NCBI RefSeq assembly: GCF_000834655.1
Contig: NZ_JXQQ01000003.1
Span: forward strand, 1-64,000
Reading direction: 5' to 3'
From: Variovorax paradoxus
GTDB lineage: Bacteria > Pseudomonadota > Gammaproteobacteria > Burkholderiales > Burkholderiaceae_C
Length of the DNA: 64,000 nucleotides
Position 1 is the first letter of the stretch. Every line of letters begins with the position of its first letter. Of the stretch, positions 49,325-62,975 are shown in pieces. Below the pieces are notes generated by a model, which saw only the letters and a program-made list of their open reading frames with translations, had not been told where the DNA came from and did not search any database. The translations under genes and the position numbers were made by a program.

Positions 49325-49677
49325 ACGAAGCGAGCGGCATGAAGGGGGTGAAAGGGATGAACGGCTTGAACGGCAACGAGGGCGGCACGCGCGTGTCCTT
49401 TCCGTCCGATGGCGCCAGGAAGACATCGTTGCGCGTTCGCGGCACGGACCTCACGCCCATGCACCCTTACTCCAGCGTCGAAGGCGCCGTCGCGGCCATC
49501 GACGCGCTGGACCGAAGGCTGCGGGAGTTCGAGCTTTCGGTGTCCGACGAGCTGCAGGACTACCTCGGCGTGCAGATGGCGCAGATCACCGACCGTGCGC
49601 TGGCGCGCGGCTGGGAGCCGATCAGCTTCATGCAGAAGAACGGGTTCCGGCGCTATCGCTTCAAGGCGATGCGTTAG
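49321..49677 (+). CDS. Small protein coupled to the DUF1501 gene
   Basis: A 118-residue product from an ATG overlapping the DUF1501 stop (ATGA). The first 20 residues are low-complexity with repeated MKG/MNG/LNG units. The rest has a helical stretch (VEGAVAAIDALDRRLREFEL) and a basic C-terminus (KNGFRRYRFKAMR). No signal peptide is visible, so it is probably cytoplasmic. I do not recognise a family. Confidence 0.65.
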   Translation: MNEASGMKGVKGMNGLNGNEGGTRVSFPSDGARKTSLRVRGTDLTPMHPYSSVEGAVAAIDALDRRLREFELSVSDELQDYLGVQMAQITDRALARGWEPISFMQKNGFRRYRFKAMR

Positions 49678-49752
49678 GCTGGCGGCCGGCGACGGGGCGG
49701 ATCGGCCAGGGTCAGCGCGTCGATGCTCTTTTCATTGGAACGACAGGAAACG

Positions 49753-50379
49753 ATGCAAATGACAACGAAACGCCACGGCCTCTGTGTCGGCATCCTCTCC
49801 ACGCTGCTGCTCGCATCCTGCGGGGGTGGTGGCGGAGGAGGCGGGGGAGGCGGCGTACCGATCGGGTTGGGCGTGCCGCCTGCGCCTGCCCCTGCACCCG
49901 CCGCGCCGCCCGCACCCGCTCCCGCGCCGGGCCCCGTCGCCCTCGAAAGCTGCGGCCTGCCGGACTTCGTGCAGGACACGCTCACGCGCGTCAACCAGTT
50001 CCGCAGCCAGGCGCAGACCTGCGGCGCCACTTCGTTCCCGGCCGCCGCGCCCCTCGCGTGGGACGGACAACTCGATGCGGCCGCCGCACGCCATTCGCGG
50101 GACATGGTCGCCAAGAATTTCTTCGACCACACCGGCTCGGACGGCAGCACCGTGGGCACCCGCGCGACCGGCGCGGGCTACAAGTGGTCGGGTGTCGGCG
50201 AGAACATCGCGGCCGGGCAGAACAGCGTCGCCTCGGCCATGAACTCGTGGCAAGGCAGCGAGGGCCACTGCCGCAACCTGATTGGCGCGAACTACAAACA
50301 CGTGGCGCTCGCCTGCGTGCGCGGCGGCGCGGGGAACGCCTATCCGTTCTACTGGACGATGGTGCTCGGGACGCCCTGA
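49753..50379 (+). CDS. CAP/SCP-domain lipoprotein
   Basis: A 208-residue lipoprotein (LLLASC lipobox, lipidated Cys near residue 24) with a long Gly run and a Pro/Ala spacer (to about 65) before a CAP domain of the CRISP/SCP type. The CAP core is visible as LTRVNQFRSQAQTCG, HSRDMVAKNFFDHTGSDGST and GENIAAGQNSVASAMNSWQG. The CAP His and Glu positions (H in FFDH, E in GEN) are kept. Role in bacteria is mostly unknown. An ATG two codons later is a near-equal start choice. Confidence 0.88.
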   Translation: MQMTTKRHGLCVGILSTLLLASCGGGGGGGGGGGVPIGLGVPPAPAPAPAAPPAPAPAPGPVALESCGLPDFVQDTLTRVNQFRSQAQTCGATSFPAAAPLAWDGQLDAAAARHSRDMVAKNFFDHTGSDGSTVGTRATGAGYKWSGVGENIAAGQNSVASAMNSWQGSEGHCRNLIGANYKHVALACVRGGAGNAYPFYWTMVLGTP

Positions 50380-50422
50380 AGAAGGGCCCGCGCCCGGCCC
50401 GCTGGGCCGCTGCGCTGCTGGC

Positions 50423-50785
50423 CTAGCGCGACGGCTGCGCCAGGATGCGATCAAGTTGATCGATGTCGATCGGCTTTTGCAGGTGATGGTCGAACAGCCC
50501 CTTGGCCGATTCGCCCGCCGCGTCCTGCGCGGAGAAGCCAGAGATCGCGACCAGGAGCCGCGGCGTGCCTTCGGCGGTGCTGGCGCGCAGCCGCCGCGCC
50601 ACCTCGGTGCCAGGAAAGTCGGGCAGCGTGAGGTCGATCAGCGCGGCATCGAAGTGCTCGGCGGCCGCCGCGTCCATCGCCTGCTGCGCCGTGTAGGTGC
50701 AGCGCGCGGTGTGGTCCTGCAGCGTGAGGAGTTCCTGCAGCAGGTCGGCAGCGGCTTCGTTGTCATCCACGATCAGCACGTTCAC
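50423..50785 (-). CDS. Single-domain response regulator
   Basis: A 120-residue receiver domain with acidic pocket D7/D8, phospho-acceptor D51 (LIDLTLPD) and K104 (LQKPID), and no output domain. It is the last gene of the minus-strand signalling group led by the hybrid kinase at 57043, and probably acts as a phosphate sink or relay for the neighbouring kinases. Confidence 0.9.
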   Translation of the reverse strand: MNVLIVDDNEAAADLLQELLTLQDHTARCTYTAQQAMDAAAAEHFDAALIDLTLPDFPGTEVARRLRASTAEGTPRLLVAISGFSAQDAAGESAKGLFDHHLQKPIDIDQLDRILAQPSR

Positions 50786-50858
50786 AGGTATTTTTCTTTC
50801 TCGTCAGTCGAAAGAAGCAGTATCAACGGATTGTGTCCTGGGCTTCGTAGGGGTGTTC

Positions 50859-52077
<1,219 letters not shown>

Positions 52078-52088
<11 letters not shown>

Positions 52089-52692
52089 GGGCGGCCTCCA
52101 GTTGCAGAAGCAGGGCGCGAAGCTCGCGCAGGGGTAGCACGTGGTCGGGGGCGTGTCGCGCGATGGCGGCGTTGGGCATGATGGAAATCAGGGCTTCTTT
52201 CGGGTCCTGCACGGCGGTAAGGCCGCCGGCCAGGTGGATGCGGTACAGGCCTTCCGCGCCGTCGTCGTTGGCGCCGGTCAACAGGAAACCGGCCAGCGCG
52301 GGGCCATAGGCATCGGCTGCCGAGGCCATCAGCACGTCGATGGACGGCCGCGAGAACAGCACCGGCGCCTCGCAGCTGAGCGAGAAACAGCGCTCGCGCT
52401 CGACCGACAGGTGGTAGCCCGGCGGCGCGAAATAGAGGGTGCCGGCCGCGAGCGGCATCTTGTCGGCAGCCTCCCGCACGTGGATCGGCAGGCGCTGAGC
52501 AAAGATTTCGGCCAGGTGGCTGTCGTGGTTCTCGGGCAGGTGCAGCACCACCGTCATCGGAATGTGCCAGCTCGCGGGCAGGTCCGCCAGCAGCGCCAGC
52601 AGCGCATCGATGCCCCCGGCCGAGGCGCCGAGCACGATGGCGTCCACGCGCTTGCGGGTGAGGGGGCGTGCAGGGGAAACAGGTGCCGTCAT
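52078..52692 (-). CDS. CheB-type methylesterase domain protein
   Basis: The 204-residue protein is only the catalytic domain of CheB; the usual N-terminal receiver is absent. The catalytic triad is visible: S24 in LGASAGGIDAL, the His in VVLHLPENHDS, and the Asp in GANDDGAEGL. It would remove methyl groups from glutamate side chains. No chemoreceptor gene is nearby, so its substrate may be outside chemotaxis. It overlaps the CheR-like gene by 4 bp. Confidence 0.9.
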
Positions 52693-53545
52693 GTCGCCTT
52701 GCGGTAGATGCGCTCGGCGCGCGCGTGCGGCGCAAAGCGGTCCGCGTACGCGGAAAAATCGATGCTCTCCTTGGACCCCAGCCCGAGAAAGCCGCGGTGC
52801 GACAGCGACTCGTGGAAGAGCCCGAGCGCGCGGTCCTGCAGCAGCCGGTTGAAGTAGATGAGCACGTTGCGGCACGACACCAGTTGCGTCTCGGCGAACA
52901 CGCTGTCGGTCGCCAGGCTGTGGTCCGCGAAGATCACGTCGGCGCAGAGCGTCGGGTCGAAGCGGGCCGCATCGTAGGCGGCGGTGTAGTAGTCGGAAAA
53001 CGAGCTGCGCCCGCCCGCGCGCTGGTAGTTGGTGGTGTAGCCGCGAATCGCCTCCAGCGGAAAGATGCCCTGGCGCGCCTTCTCGAGCGAGGCCGGGTTG
53101 ATGTCGGTCGCATAGATCTGCGTGCGCTCGAGCAGCCCTTCCTCGCGCAGCAGGATGGCGAGCGAAAACACTTCCTCGCCCGTGCTGCAGCCCGCCACCC
53201 ACACCTTGACCGACGGATAGGTGTGCAGGATCGGCACCACGTGCTCCCGCAGCGCCAGAAAGTACGACGGGTCGCGGAACATCTCGCTCACCGGGATCGT
53301 GAGGAACTGCAGCAGCCGGCCGAACAGCGCCGCATCGCGCAGCACCTTGTCCTGCAGCGCCGAGATGTTCGGCAGCCCGAGCTGCTCCAGCGCATAGAGC
53401 ACGCGCCGCTTCTGCGAGGCCGTGGTGTAGTTGCGGAAGTCGTAGCTGTACTTGAGATAAATGGCCTCCATCAGGAGGCGCAGCTCGATCTCCGTATCGC
53501 TGAGCGGCTGCAGCGGCGGGGGCGGCGGGGAGGGCGGCTTGGCGG

Positions 53546-53549
<4 letters not shown>
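52689..53549 (-). CDS. CheR-type protein-glutamate methyltransferase
   Basis: A 286-residue CheR-like enzyme with the small N-terminal helical domain (about 15-85) and the SAM-binding domain: VAGCSTGEEVFSLAILL, YATDINPASLEKARQGIF, VSCRNVLIYF. A GTG start overlaps the stop of the hybrid kinase by 4 bp. It should methylate receptor-like or kinase glutamates; the partner here is likely the hybrid kinase or another protein of the operon. Confidence 0.92.
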
Positions 53550-57043
<3,494 letters not shown>

Positions 57044-57158
57044 CAGCACATTTGTAAGCAAAACTTGTCAAGTTTTGCCGAAAAGGGAGGGTCGTCCTGT
57101 CGGAGAAGACCCCGAGACCTTCGATTGAACCTCAACGGCAACACCTTGCTGCTCGTTA

Positions 57159-57178
57159 TACTGTAGTTTCATACAGTG
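57159..57178. promoter_or_regulatory. LexA (SOS) box
   Basis: TACTGTAGTTTCATACAGTG contains the CTG-N10-CAG core (57161-57176) and matches the E. coli LexA consensus TACTGT(AT)4ACAGTA at 16 of 20 positions. It overlaps a TATACT -10-like box (57157-57162) and ends 9 bp before the helicase ATG, an arrangement expected for repression. Confidence 0.85.
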
Positions 57179-57187
57179 ATTCGAGAG

Positions 57188-59506
57188 ATGGCCTCGGCTT
57201 ACTCCACCTCGCCCGTCCCGGCTCCCGCTGCTTACGTCGTTTCCGTCAAGGCGCTTTGCGCTTTCGGCGCGAAGGCGGGCGACCTCGACCTGCGCTTCGT
57301 GCCCGCGCCCAGTGCGCTCGAAGGCATGGCCGGCCACGCGCTCGTGCAGGGGCGTCGGGGTGGCAGCTACCAGAGCGAGGTGTCGCTCGAATCCCGCCAC
57401 GGTGCGCTGCGCGTTCGCGGCCGCGCCGACGGCTACGAGCCCGGCGAACCGCGCATCGAAGAAATCAAGACCTTCCGCGGCGACTTCGACGCCATCCGCG
57501 GCAACCACCGCGCACTGCACTGGGCGCAGGCCCGCACCTACGGCTGGATGCTGTGCGAGCAACACGGGCACGCCCAGATGACGGTCGCGCTCGTCTACCT
57601 CGACCTGGCCACCGGCGAGGAAACCGTGCTCGAAGAACGCCACACGTGGGACGCGTTGCGCGAGCAGTTCGAGTCGCTGTGCGATCGCTACGCCGCCTGG
57701 GCGCAGCAGGAAGCCGACCACCACGGCGCGCTCGACCGGACGCTGGCGCAGCTCGCGTTCCCGCACCAGTCGTTCCGCGCCGGCCAGCGCGAGCTGGCCG
57801 AAGCCGTCTACCGCGCAGCCGCCGGCGGGCGCTGTCTCATGGCGCAGGCGCCCACGGGCATCGGCAAGACGCTGGCCACCATCTTCCCGCTGCTCAAGGC
57901 CCGCGCGGCGGGAAAGCTCGACAAGGTCTTCTTCCTCACCGCCAAGACCTCCGGCCGTCCGGTGGCGCTCGATGCGCTGCGGGTGCTGGGCAAGGGCTGC
58001 GCCGCGGATGGCGCGCAGCCGCGCGTGCTCGAACTCGCGGCGCGCGAGAAGGTCTGCGAATACCCCGACCGCGCCTGCAACGGCGACTCGTGCCCGCTCG
58101 CCAAGGGCTTCTACGACCGCCTGCCCGCCGCGCGCATCGAGGCCGCACAGGTCGGCTGGCTCGACCGGCAGGCGGTGCGGCAGGTCGCGCTGCAGCACAC
58201 GGTGTGCCCTTATTTCCTGGCACAGGAAATGGCCCACTGGAGCGACGTGCTCGTGGGTGACTACAACTACTACTTCGACAGCAGCGCCTTCCTTTTCGCC
58301 ACGATGAAAGACGCCGGCTGGCGCGTCGCGGTGCTGGTGGACGAAGCGCACAACCTCCTGGAGCGCGCCCGCGGCATGTACACGGCGCAGCTGGAGGGCG
58401 GAGCGCTCGAAGAGGCGCACCGCATCGCGCCCGCCCCGGTGCGCGGCCCGCTCGCTCGGCTCTTTCGCGAGTGGGACACCGTCCAGCAATCGCAGGTCGA
58501 CAACTACGAAACCGCCGACGAGATTCCCGAGCGCTTCGTTCGCGCGCTGCAGGCGGCCAACACGGCCATGGGCGAGTACTTCGCCGCCAAGCCCGAGGCG
58601 GCGCAGGGCCCGCTGCAGCGCTTCTTTTTCGATGCGCTGCACTTCGCGCGGCTCGCGGAGGTGTTCGACGATCACTCGGTGTTCGAGCGCACCCTGGGCA
58701 TCACCCAGCAAGACCGCACCCTGGCGATCCGCAACCTCGTGCCCGCGCCGTTCCTGGAAGGCCGGTTCGCGGATGCGGTGTCGGTCACCTGTTTCTCGGG
58801 CACGCTTTCTCCGTTCGCCTTCTACCGCGACGCGCTCGGGCTGCCTCCGGACACCGCGCTGCTCGACGTGGCCTCGCCGTTCAACAGCCTGCAGCTGCGC
58901 GTGGAAGTGGCGATGGACGTCTCCACGCGCTTTCGCGACCGCGCCGGATCGCTCGGCAACGTGGCGGGCATCATCGGCGCCCAGTTCGAGCGCATGCCCG
59001 GCAACTACCTGGCTTTCTTCAGCAGCTTCGATTACCTGGAGAGCGCCCGCGCCGCCTTCTCGGCGCGGCACCCCGGCGTGCCCGTGTGGACGCAAACGCG
59101 CGGCATGCTCGAGGCCGACCGCCACGGCTTCATCGCGCGCTTCGAGGAGGGCGGCCGGGGCATAGGCTTCGCGGTGCTCGGCGGCGCGTTCGGCGAGGGC
59201 ATCGACCTGCCGGGCAGCCGCCTCGTCGGCGCCTTCGTCGCGAGCCTGGGCTTGCCGCAGTACAACGCGCTCAACGAGATCACGCGCGAGCGCATGCAGT
59301 CGCGCTTCGGCAAGGGCTACGAGTACACCTATCTCTATCCGGGCCTGCAGAAAGTGGTGCAGGCGGCCGGGCGCGTGATCCGCACCGAGGAAGACAGGGG
59401 CGTGCTGCACCTGCTGGACGATCGCTTCGCGCGCACGGAAATCCGCGAGCTGCTGCCGCGCTGGTGGCACGTGCAGGTGGGGAAGGCCGGCGATGCGCGC
59501 CGCTAG
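57188..59506 (+). CDS. DinG/Rad3-type helicase with N-terminal PD-(D/E)XK nuclease-like domain
   Basis: A 772-residue protein. Residues about 10-160 contain RGRADGY and EEIKTFRG, spaced like the PD-(D/E)XK nuclease core. The helicase part follows: Walker A APTGIGKT (about 220), DEAH box VDEAHN (about 384), and C-terminal motifs ending AAGRVIRTEEDRG. Four cysteines between motifs (CEYPDRACNGDSC, then CPYF) fit an XPD-like iron-sulfur cluster. I choose ATG 57188 because the GTG at 57176 lies inside the LexA box. It overlaps the AlkB-like gene by 14 bp. Confidence 0.88.
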   Translation: MASAYSTSPVPAPAAYVVSVKALCAFGAKAGDLDLRFVPAPSALEGMAGHALVQGRRGGSYQSEVSLESRHGALRVRGRADGYEPGEPRIEEIKTFRGDFDAIRGNHRALHWAQARTYGWMLCEQHGHAQMTVALVYLDLATGEETVLEERHTWDALREQFESLCDRYAAWAQQEADHHGALDRTLAQLAFPHQSFRAGQRELAEAVYRAAAGGRCLMAQAPTGIGKTLATIFPLLKARAAGKLDKVFFLTAKTSGRPVALDALRVLGKGCAADGAQPRVLELAAREKVCEYPDRACNGDSCPLAKGFYDRLPAARIEAAQVGWLDRQAVRQVALQHTVCPYFLAQEMAHWSDVLVGDYNYYFDSSAFLFATMKDAGWRVAVLVDEAHNLLERARGMYTAQLEGGALEEAHRIAPAPVRGPLARLFREWDTVQQSQVDNYETADEIPERFVRALQAANTAMGEYFAAKPEAAQGPLQRFFFDALHFARLAEVFDDHSVFERTLGITQQDRTLAIRNLVPAPFLEGRFADAVSVTCFSGTLSPFAFYRDALGLPPDTALLDVASPFNSLQLRVEVAMDVSTRFRDRAGSLGNVAGIIGAQFERMPGNYLAFFSSFDYLESARAAFSARHPGVPVWTQTRGMLEADRHGFIARFEEGGRGIGFAVLGGAFGEGIDLPGSRLVGAFVASLGLPQYNALNEITRERMQSRFGKGYEYTYLYPGLQKVVQAAGRVIRTEEDRGVLHLLDDRFARTEIRELLPRWWHVQVGKAGDARR

Positions 59507-60125
59507 ACGCCTCGAACACGCGGGGCAGGACGACCTGTTCGGGGGAGCGCCGGCGGCCGTCATCGAGGGGCTTCGCTACGAGCGCGAATTCCTGTCGCGA
59601 GACGAAGAGGCCGGACTGCTGCGCATCGTGCAGGCCTTGCCGCTCAAGGAGATGCGCTACAAGGAATACACCGCGCGCCGCCGCGGCATCAGCTTCGGCG
59701 GCAGCTACGACTTCGACACCAATCGCCTGAAGCCCGGCGCGCCGCTGCCCGAGGCGCTGCATCCGCTGCGGGTAAGGGCGGCAGCGTGGCTCGGCGTGGC
59801 GCCCGAAGAACTCACCCACATGCTGATCGCCGAGTACCAGCCGGGCACGCCGCTCGGCTGGCATCGCGACGTGCCGGATTTCGAGGACATCGTGGGCGTC
59901 TCGCTGCAGAGCGATGCGGTGATGCAGTTCAGGCCTTACCGACCGCAAGGCGCATCGAACTCCGATGCGGGGAATGTGCAGTTCCTGATCGAACCGCGCT
60001 CGATCTATTTGCTGCGCGGTCCGGCGCGGTGGGCATGGCAGCACGCCATTGCGCCCACCGAAGCCTTGCGCTATTCGATCACGCTGCGCACGCCATCGAA
60101 AAGGCGCCAGGCGTCGGGACGCTGA
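59493..60125 (+). CDS. AlkB-family 2-oxoglutarate/Fe(II) dioxygenase
   Basis: A 210-residue AlkB-like enzyme, expected to reverse alkylation damage by oxidative demethylation. The iron site is visible as HxD in GWHRDVPDF and the distal His in WQHAIAP; the 2OG-binding arginines are in RYSITLRT. FGGSYDFDTN corresponds to the substrate lid. It starts inside the helicase gene end and is probably cotranscribed with it from the LexA-controlled promoter. Confidence 0.9.
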   Translation: MRAARRLEHAGQDDLFGGAPAAVIEGLRYEREFLSRDEEAGLLRIVQALPLKEMRYKEYTARRRGISFGGSYDFDTNRLKPGAPLPEALHPLRVRAAAWLGVAPEELTHMLIAEYQPGTPLGWHRDVPDFEDIVGVSLQSDAVMQFRPYRPQGASNSDAGNVQFLIEPRSIYLLRGPARWAWQHAIAPTEALRYSITLRTPSKRRQASGR

Positions 60126-60140
60126 CGGCGCGGGGCAGGG

Positions 60141-60353
60141 CTATCGGGTCCCGCCTCCTCGCCGCGACTGGATCTGGTTGCTCCCGCCCACGTGGCTCTC
60201 GCGGTCGTGGCGGCTCTCGGGTGTGCGGCGCGGCTCGTTGCGGGAGGTGGGTTGCTGGTGGCCGGCCTTGTTGTGTGCCGAAGGCTGCGTGGTGTCGTTC
60301 TCGTCCCGGTCGTTCGTGTCGTCGCGGGTGTCGATGGTGCTGGGCTTCGTCAT
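60141..60353 (-). CDS. Small, highly hydrophilic protein of unknown function
   Basis: A 70-residue product rich in Arg, Asp, Thr, Asn, His and Gln, with no hydrophobic core, hence probably disordered. The ATG at 60353 has AAAGGA 7-12 bp upstream. Longer upstream frames look non-coding. It converges with the AlkB-like gene. The 257-bp gap to 60610 shows only a short CGAA/TTCG inverted repeat around a T-rich tract near 60571-60595. Confidence 0.5.
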   Translation of the reverse strand: MTKPSTIDTRDDTNDRDENDTTQPSAHNKAGHQQPTSRNEPRRTPESRHDRESHVGGSNQIQSRRGGGTR

Positions 60354-60610
60354 CGGGAATCCTTTGCGTGGTGAATGGAGGGGGGAGATCTCTTTCTCTT
60401 CCCGCGTCGGGCCCTGCCATGTGGGAGGAGGCCGACCCCGGCCGTCGGTCATGCCGCGCGGATGGCTGTGCGCGAAGCACGGCCGACGGTTGCCGCGTTC
60501 CGCAGTTCCTCCTACACGGGCGGAAGCCGCCCACCGACGATTCGCGTTGCATGGCTTGCCTACCTTGACTCGAAGTTTCTTTTTCTTTCGATTCACGTGG
60601 CCTTACCCTC

Positions 60611-61621
60611 ATGCTTCAACGCGCTCCCGACGACGCCCTCCTGCAGTTGCAGCTTCGCCACGGCGGCGACCTGGCACTGAATCATCTGGTCGATGCGCGC
60701 ATCGACGCGCTTCCGCAGCCCGGCGCCGGCCAGACCCTGGCGCGCTGGCGCGTGCTCGCCGAAGTCGCGGCGCACGACCTCTCGCTGGTGAAATTGTTCG
60801 AAGGGCACACCGATGCGCTCGCCATCCTCGCGGAACTCGGCGGCGCCCCCGAGACCCCGGCCGGCGCCTCCTGGGGCACGTGGTGCGCGGAGCCACCCGA
60901 CGCGCGAGTCACGCTCGATGCGCACGAAAGCGGCCGCGTCCGCCTCACGGGAACCAAGGCCTGGTGCTCGGGCGCCGCAAAGGTGTCGCATGCCGTCGTG
61001 AGCTGCTGGAACGCGGCCGGCGACCCATGCCTAGCCGCCGTCGCCATGGACCAGCCCACCGTCTGGGTGACCGAGAACGGCTGGTACGCGGTCGGCATGG
61101 CCGCGAGCGGCAGCGTCGACGTTCGTTTCAACCGCGCGGTGGCCACGCCGATCGGCCAGCCCGGCGACTACGTGAACCGTGCCGGCTTCTGGCAGGGCGG
61201 CGCGGGCATCGCGGCATGCTGGTTCGGCGGCTTGCTCGGCATCGCGCGCATGGTCCAGCAGCGCAAGGGCCCCAAGCCGGACGCCCACCGCCTCGCGCAC
61301 ATCGGCGCCATCGACGTCGCTTTGACCGCGGCCGCCGCGCAGCTGCGTGAAGCCGCCGCGTGGATCGACGAGCACCCCAAGGACAGCGCGCAACGCGTCG
61401 CCTTGCGCGCACGCCTCGTCGTCGAGCAGGCGGCCAATGAGGTGATCCACCACGCCGGCCGCGCCGTCGGCGCCGGTCCGCTGTGCCGCGACCCGCGCTT
61501 CGCCCGCGCCATGGCCGACCTGCCGGTGTTCCTGCGCCAGAGCCACGCCGAGCGCGATCTCGCCGCGCTCGGCCAGTTCGCCGCGAACGAGCAGGAGGAG
61601 CCGTCGTCATGGACGCTGTAG
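60611..61621 (+). CDS. Acyl-CoA dehydrogenase-like protein
   Basis: A 336-residue protein with the acyl-CoA dehydrogenase fold: an N-terminal helical part, a middle beta-domain (about 95-190; LTGTKAWCSGAAKVSHAVVS) and a C-terminal helical bundle (WFGGLLGIARMVQQ; VEQAANEVIHHAGRAVGAGP). It is shorter than standard enzymes (about 380), mainly at the N-terminus. The usual catalytic Glu cannot be placed. It overlaps the PIG-L gene by 13 bp and heads a four-gene unit, so its substrate is unlikely to be an ordinary fatty acid. Confidence 0.85.
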   Translation: MLQRAPDDALLQLQLRHGGDLALNHLVDARIDALPQPGAGQTLARWRVLAEVAAHDLSLVKLFEGHTDALAILAELGGAPETPAGASWGTWCAEPPDARVTLDAHESGRVRLTGTKAWCSGAAKVSHAVVSCWNAAGDPCLAAVAMDQPTVWVTENGWYAVGMAASGSVDVRFNRAVATPIGQPGDYVNRAGFWQGGAGIAACWFGGLLGIARMVQQRKGPKPDAHRLAHIGAIDVALTAAAAQLREAAAWIDEHPKDSAQRVALRARLVVEQAANEVIHHAGRAVGAGPLCRDPRFARAMADLPVFLRQSHAERDLAALGQFAANEQEEPSSWTL

Positions 61622-62367
61622 CGCAACGCGCCATCCGCGGAGAAGGCACGACCGAGGCCGAGTGGAGCGGCTGGCCCGGCCTCGCACGCCTGCCCGCCAT
61701 CACGCCGCACGAGCTGGTCCCCAAGAACGCCCGCGCCGTGGTCGTCGCGCCGCATCCCGACGACGAGGTGCTGTCAGTGGGCGGCCTGCTCGCCCAGTTG
61801 GCCGAGTGCGGCCGGCCCGTCGAGGTGATCGCGGTCACCGACGGCACCGCCAGCCACCGGGGCTCGACCGAATGGCCCGTCGAGCGCCTCGCACGTATGC
61901 GCCCGCAGGAAAGCCTGAAGGCGCTGCAGTGCCTGGGTCTCGCCATCGAACCCATTCGCCTGGGCCTGCCCGACGGCGGGCTGAAGGCGATGCGCGCCAC
62001 GCTCGCGGCGCGGCTCGTTTCTTTGCTGCGGCCCGGCGACGTGGTGTTCACCACCTGGCGCCGCGACGGTCACCCCGACCACGAAGCGACAGGCGAGGCC
62101 TGTGCGTTGGCGGCCGCGAGTGCCGGCGCGCGGCTCGCGGAAGTGCCCGTGTGGGGCTGGCACTGGTCGCGACCGGGCGACGCACGCATGCCCTGGCAGC
62201 GCGCTTTCCGGCTCCCGCTCGGCGAAGAGGCCCTGCGGCGCAAGCGCGCGGCCGTCCGGGCGTTCACCAGCCAACTGCGGCGCGATGCATCCACGGGCTC
62301 CGGCCCGGTGCTTCGCGCCACCACCGTCCAGCGCGCGGCGCGTCCCTTCGAGGTGATCTTCCTGTGA
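61609..62367 (+). CDS. PIG-L family deacetylase
   Basis: The 252-residue protein has the zinc-binding PHPDDE motif (H49, D51, D52, E53) and the second metal-binding GHPDHEA. Members remove N-acetyl groups from sugars such as GlcNAc-linked lipids, mycothiol precursors or antibiotics. It is sandwiched between an acyl-CoA dehydrogenase-like gene and a methyltransferase gene with overlapping ends, which suggests a glycoconjugate substrate. Confidence 0.92.
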   Translation: MDAVAQRAIRGEGTTEAEWSGWPGLARLPAITPHELVPKNARAVVVAPHPDDEVLSVGGLLAQLAECGRPVEVIAVTDGTASHRGSTEWPVERLARMRPQESLKALQCLGLAIEPIRLGLPDGGLKAMRATLAARLVSLLRPGDVVFTTWRRDGHPDHEATGEACALAAASAGARLAEVPVWGWHWSRPGDARMPWQRAFRLPLGEEALRRKRAAVRAFTSQLRRDASTGSGPVLRATTVQRAARPFEVIFL

Positions 62368-62975
62368 GCACGAACAACGACCAGCGGCCTTACTTCGACG
62401 CGCTCTATTCGGCCAGCGAAGACCCCTATGCGCTGCGCCAGCGCTGGTACGAGGCGCGCAAGCGCGCGCTGCTGCTGGCGGCCTTGCCCCAGGCGCGCTA
62501 CCGCCGGGTCTACGAGCCCGGCTGCGGCATCGGCGAACTCACGCTGGCGCTCTCGCACCGCTGCGATGACTTGCTGGCGAGCGATTTCTCGGCGCATGCC
62601 GTGACACTCGCACGCAAGCGCACCGAAGGGCGGCCCAACGTGCGCGTCGAACAGCACGTGCTGCCCGCCGACTGGCCGCGCGAGGACGGCCGCTTCGATC
62701 TCATCGTGCTGAGCGAGATGGGCTACTTTCTCGACCGCAACGACATGCAGCGCCTGGCCCGCTGCTGCGAAGAAACGCTCGAGGCCGACGGCACCCTCGT
62801 CGCCTGCGACTGGCGCCCCGATTTCGCGCAGCGCAGCCTGTCCACGAGCGACGTGCACGGCGCGCTGGCCGCGCTAGGGCTCGCCAGGCTCGCGCTCCAT
62901 GAAGAAGACGACTTCGTGATGCAGGTCTGGACCCGCGATGCCCGCTCGGTGGCCGAGCGCGAGGGCATCCGGTGA
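62364..62975 (+). CDS. SAM-dependent methyltransferase (NodS-like)
   Basis: A 203-residue class I methyltransferase with the SAM motif VYEPGCGIGELTLALS, acidic motif II (LLASDFS) and motif IV (FDLIVLSEMGYFL). Length and layout are close to NodS, the N-methyltransferase acting on deacetylated chitooligosaccharide, which fits the adjacent deacetylase and glycosyltransferase genes. That link is inference. The GTG start overlaps the deacetylase gene by 4 bp. Confidence 0.87.
   Translation: MSTNNDQRPYFDALYSASEDPYALRQRWYEARKRALLLAALPQARYRRVYEPGCGIGELTLALSHRCDDLLASDFSAHAVTLARKRTEGRPNVRVEQHVLPADWPREDGRFDLIVLSEMGYFLDRNDMQRLARCCEETLEADGTLVACDWRPDFAQRSLSTSDVHGALAALGLARLALHEEDDFVMQVWTRDARSVAEREGIR

Noticed and set aside
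57176..57187. GTG at 57176 as the start of the helicase gene.
   Set aside because: The codon overlaps the LexA box and has no ribosome site; with the -10 box at 57157-57162 the ATG at 57188 is more plausible.
57068..59563. An 831-codon minus-strand frame opposite the helicase gene.
   Set aside because: The plus-strand frame has Walker, DEAH and Fe-S cysteine motifs; the opposite one has none.
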